From positions 1 through 36,950 of the forward strand of contig CAMVPR010000026.1 of the NCBI GenBank assembly GCA_947169385.1: a stretch of DNA of 36,950 bases, given 5' to 3'. Both the position numbers and the translations under genes were made by a program. Position 1 is the first letter of the stretch. Every line of letters starts with the position of its first letter. Below are positions 35,736 through 36,950 of this stretch, piece by piece. The notes under the pieces are model-generated. The model was not told the DNA's origin and searched no databases. It saw only the letters and a list, made by a program, of their open reading frames with translations. The stretch is from an uncultured Lachnospiraceae bacterium. Lineage in GTDB: Bacteria > Bacillota > Clostridia > Lachnospirales > Lachnospiraceae.

Positions 35736-35764
35736 TTGATATTAAAGCGATTTCGGTATATAAT
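35736..35764 (+). promoter_or_regulatory. Strong sigma-A promoter of valS
   Basis: TTGATA (35736-35741) and the consensus TATAAT (35759-35764) are 17 bases apart. The leader is only about 40 bases; no T-box motif fits. Confidence 0.75.
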
Positions 35765-35807
35765 AGTATTTTGGTATAACATATAGATTTTTGGAGGTTA
35801 CATTATA

Positions 35808-36950
35808 ATGGCTAAAGAGCTAAGCAAGAATTATAATCCACAGGAGATTGAGGGTAAATTATACGATAAATGGGTTAATAAGGGATATTTTCACGCGGAG
35901 GTAGATAGGAGCAAGAAGCCTTTTACTATTGTAATGCCACCACCTAATATTACAGGTCAGCTTCACATGGGACATGCGCTTGATAATACCATGCAGGATA
36001 TCTTGATAAGATTTAAGCGTATGCAGGGTTACAATGCATTATGGCAGCCGGGTACGGACCATGCGAGTATCGCGACTGAGGTTAAGATTATCAACACTCT
36101 TAAGGAGCAGGGTATCAAGAAGGAAGACTTAGGAAGAGAAGGCTTCTTAAAGAGAGCTTGGGAGTGGAGAGACGAGTACGGCGGAAGAATTATCAATCAG
36201 CTCAAGAGACTTGGTTCTTCGGCTGATTGGGACAGAGAGCGTTTTACTATGGACGAGGGATGTTCTGACGCGGTTAAGGATGTATTTGTTAAGCTTTATG
36301 ATAAGAAACTTATATATAAAGGCTCAAGACTTATCAACTGGTGTCCTGTATGTCAGACATCAATCAGTGACGCAGAGGTTGAGCACGTTGACATGAAGGG
36401 TAACTTCTGGCATACTAAGTATCCTATTCACGGTGAAGAGGGCAGATTTATTGAGATTGCCACAACAAGACCGGAGACAATGCTTGGAGATACAGCAGTT
36501 GCTGTTGCAGCTGATGATGAGAGATATATCGATCTTATCGGTAAGATGGTTGATCTTCCTCTTACCGACAGACAGATTCCTATAATTGCAGATGAGCATG
36601 CAGATAAGACTAAGGGAACAGGAGCAGTTAAGATTACACCTGCTCACGATCCTAACGATTATGAGGTTGGTAAGCGTCATAACTTAGAAGAGATCAATAT
36701 GATGAATGACGACGGTACCATCGCAGCGATTGGTGGCAAGTATGCCGGAATGGATAGATACGAAGCCAGAGAAGCAATGGTTAAGGACCTTGATGAACTT
36801 GGTCTTTTGGTTGAGATAGAGGAGATTGAGCATAGCGTTGGTACTCATGACAGATGTAAGGCTGCCATTGAGCCACTTATCAAGCCACAGTGGTTTGTTG
36901 CTATGGAAGAGCTTGCTAAGCCTGCAATCAAGGCTGTTAAGGACGGAGAG
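35808..36950 (+). CDS. valS: Valyl-tRNA synthetase (5' part, runs off the window)
   Basis: The first 381 codons of the class I enzyme that charges tRNA-Val. Seen: the ATP-binding HIGH motif as HMGH (53-56) after [26 protein letters not shown], the zinc-like [16 protein letters not shown], and the editing domain that clears mischarged threonine ([29 protein letters not shown]). GGAGG at 35793-35797 lies 10 bases before ATG 35808. The KMSKS loop and anticodon-binding part lie beyond the end of the window. Same strand as the preceding operon but with its own promoter. Confidence 0.96.
   Translation, partial: MAKELSKNYNPQEIEGKLYDKWVNKGYFHAEVDRSKKPFTIVMPPPNITGQLHMGHALDNTMQDILIRFKRMQGYNALWQPGTDHASIATEVKIINTLKEQGIKKEDLGREGFLKRAWEWRDEYGGRIINQLKRLGSSADWDRERFTMDEGCSDAVKDVFVKLYDKKLIYKGSRLINWCPVCQTSISDAEVEHVDMKGNFWHTKYPIHGEEGRFIEIATTRPETMLGDTAVAVAADDERYIDLIGKMVDLPLTDRQIPIIADEHADKTKGTGAVKITPAHDPNDYEVGKRHNLEEINMMNDDGTIAAIGGKYAGMDRYEAREAMVKDLDELGLLVEIEEIEHSVGTHDRCKAAIEPLIKPQWFVAMEELAKPAIKAVKDGE

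Noticed and set aside
35687-35807. T-box leader before valS
   Set aside because: No T-box core sequence or terminator is seen, and a consensus promoter lies only about 45 bases before the start codon.

Overview
The window looks like the chromosome of an anaerobic, probably motile, low-GC Clostridia, most likely a Lachnospiraceae relative of Butyrivibrio, Roseburia or Eubacterium. The reasons are an oxygen-sensitive class III ribonucleotide reductase with its activase, GatCAB amidotransferase, strong AGGAGG ribosome binding sites with occasional TTG/GTG starts, sigma-A type promoters, a chemoreceptor and PilZ protein, and a four-gene block resembling Lachnospiraceae families of unknown function. 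The organism call is inference; no rRNA or tRNA gene is present.

Layout. 128-4140: nucleotide pool genes (dGTPase-like HD protein, anaerobic NTP reductase NrdD, activase NrdG, dUTPase). 4226-7038: a chemoreceptor with an unusual acidic N-terminal tail, overlapping by one base an Mrp-type Fe-S carrier ATPase. 7120-10637: riboflavin genes ribD-ribE-ribBA-ribH with no FMN riboswitch but a hairpin and T-run just before ribD. 10713-13930: gatC-gatA-gatB with its own promoter. 14012-15038 (minus): a zinc-ribbon protein of unknown role and a PilZ protein. 15148-16419: a GH3 lipoprotein. 16501-17955 purB and 25468-26763 purA flank a 7-kb cassette (18143-25298) of an ABC exporter-type ATPase and permease, a secreted serine hydrolase and a response regulator/sensor kinase pair.

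The 26764-27457 gap is the densest non-coding stretch. It holds a 19-bp tandem copy of the purA tail, a very long terminator hairpin inside a larger inverted repeat, two dispersed copies of a hairpin-bearing repeat, three copies of a TGCGTATTG repeat at an exact 33-bp period, and a ~225-bp imperfect palindrome with a GC-rich core of GGA-bearing hairpins that could be a structured RNA or a small mobile element. A minus-strand HisC/CobD-like PLP enzyme follows.

28706-35686 is the best candidate for an undescribed system: a tight operon of a 1192-residue beta-sandwich/helical-repeat protein, an Hsp70-like protein with degenerate nucleotide loops and no lid, a TPR protein, and a two-TM coiled-coil membrane protein. 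I read it as a possible chaperone-like or scaffold complex at the membrane; the function is unknown. The window ends inside valS, which has its own consensus promoter.
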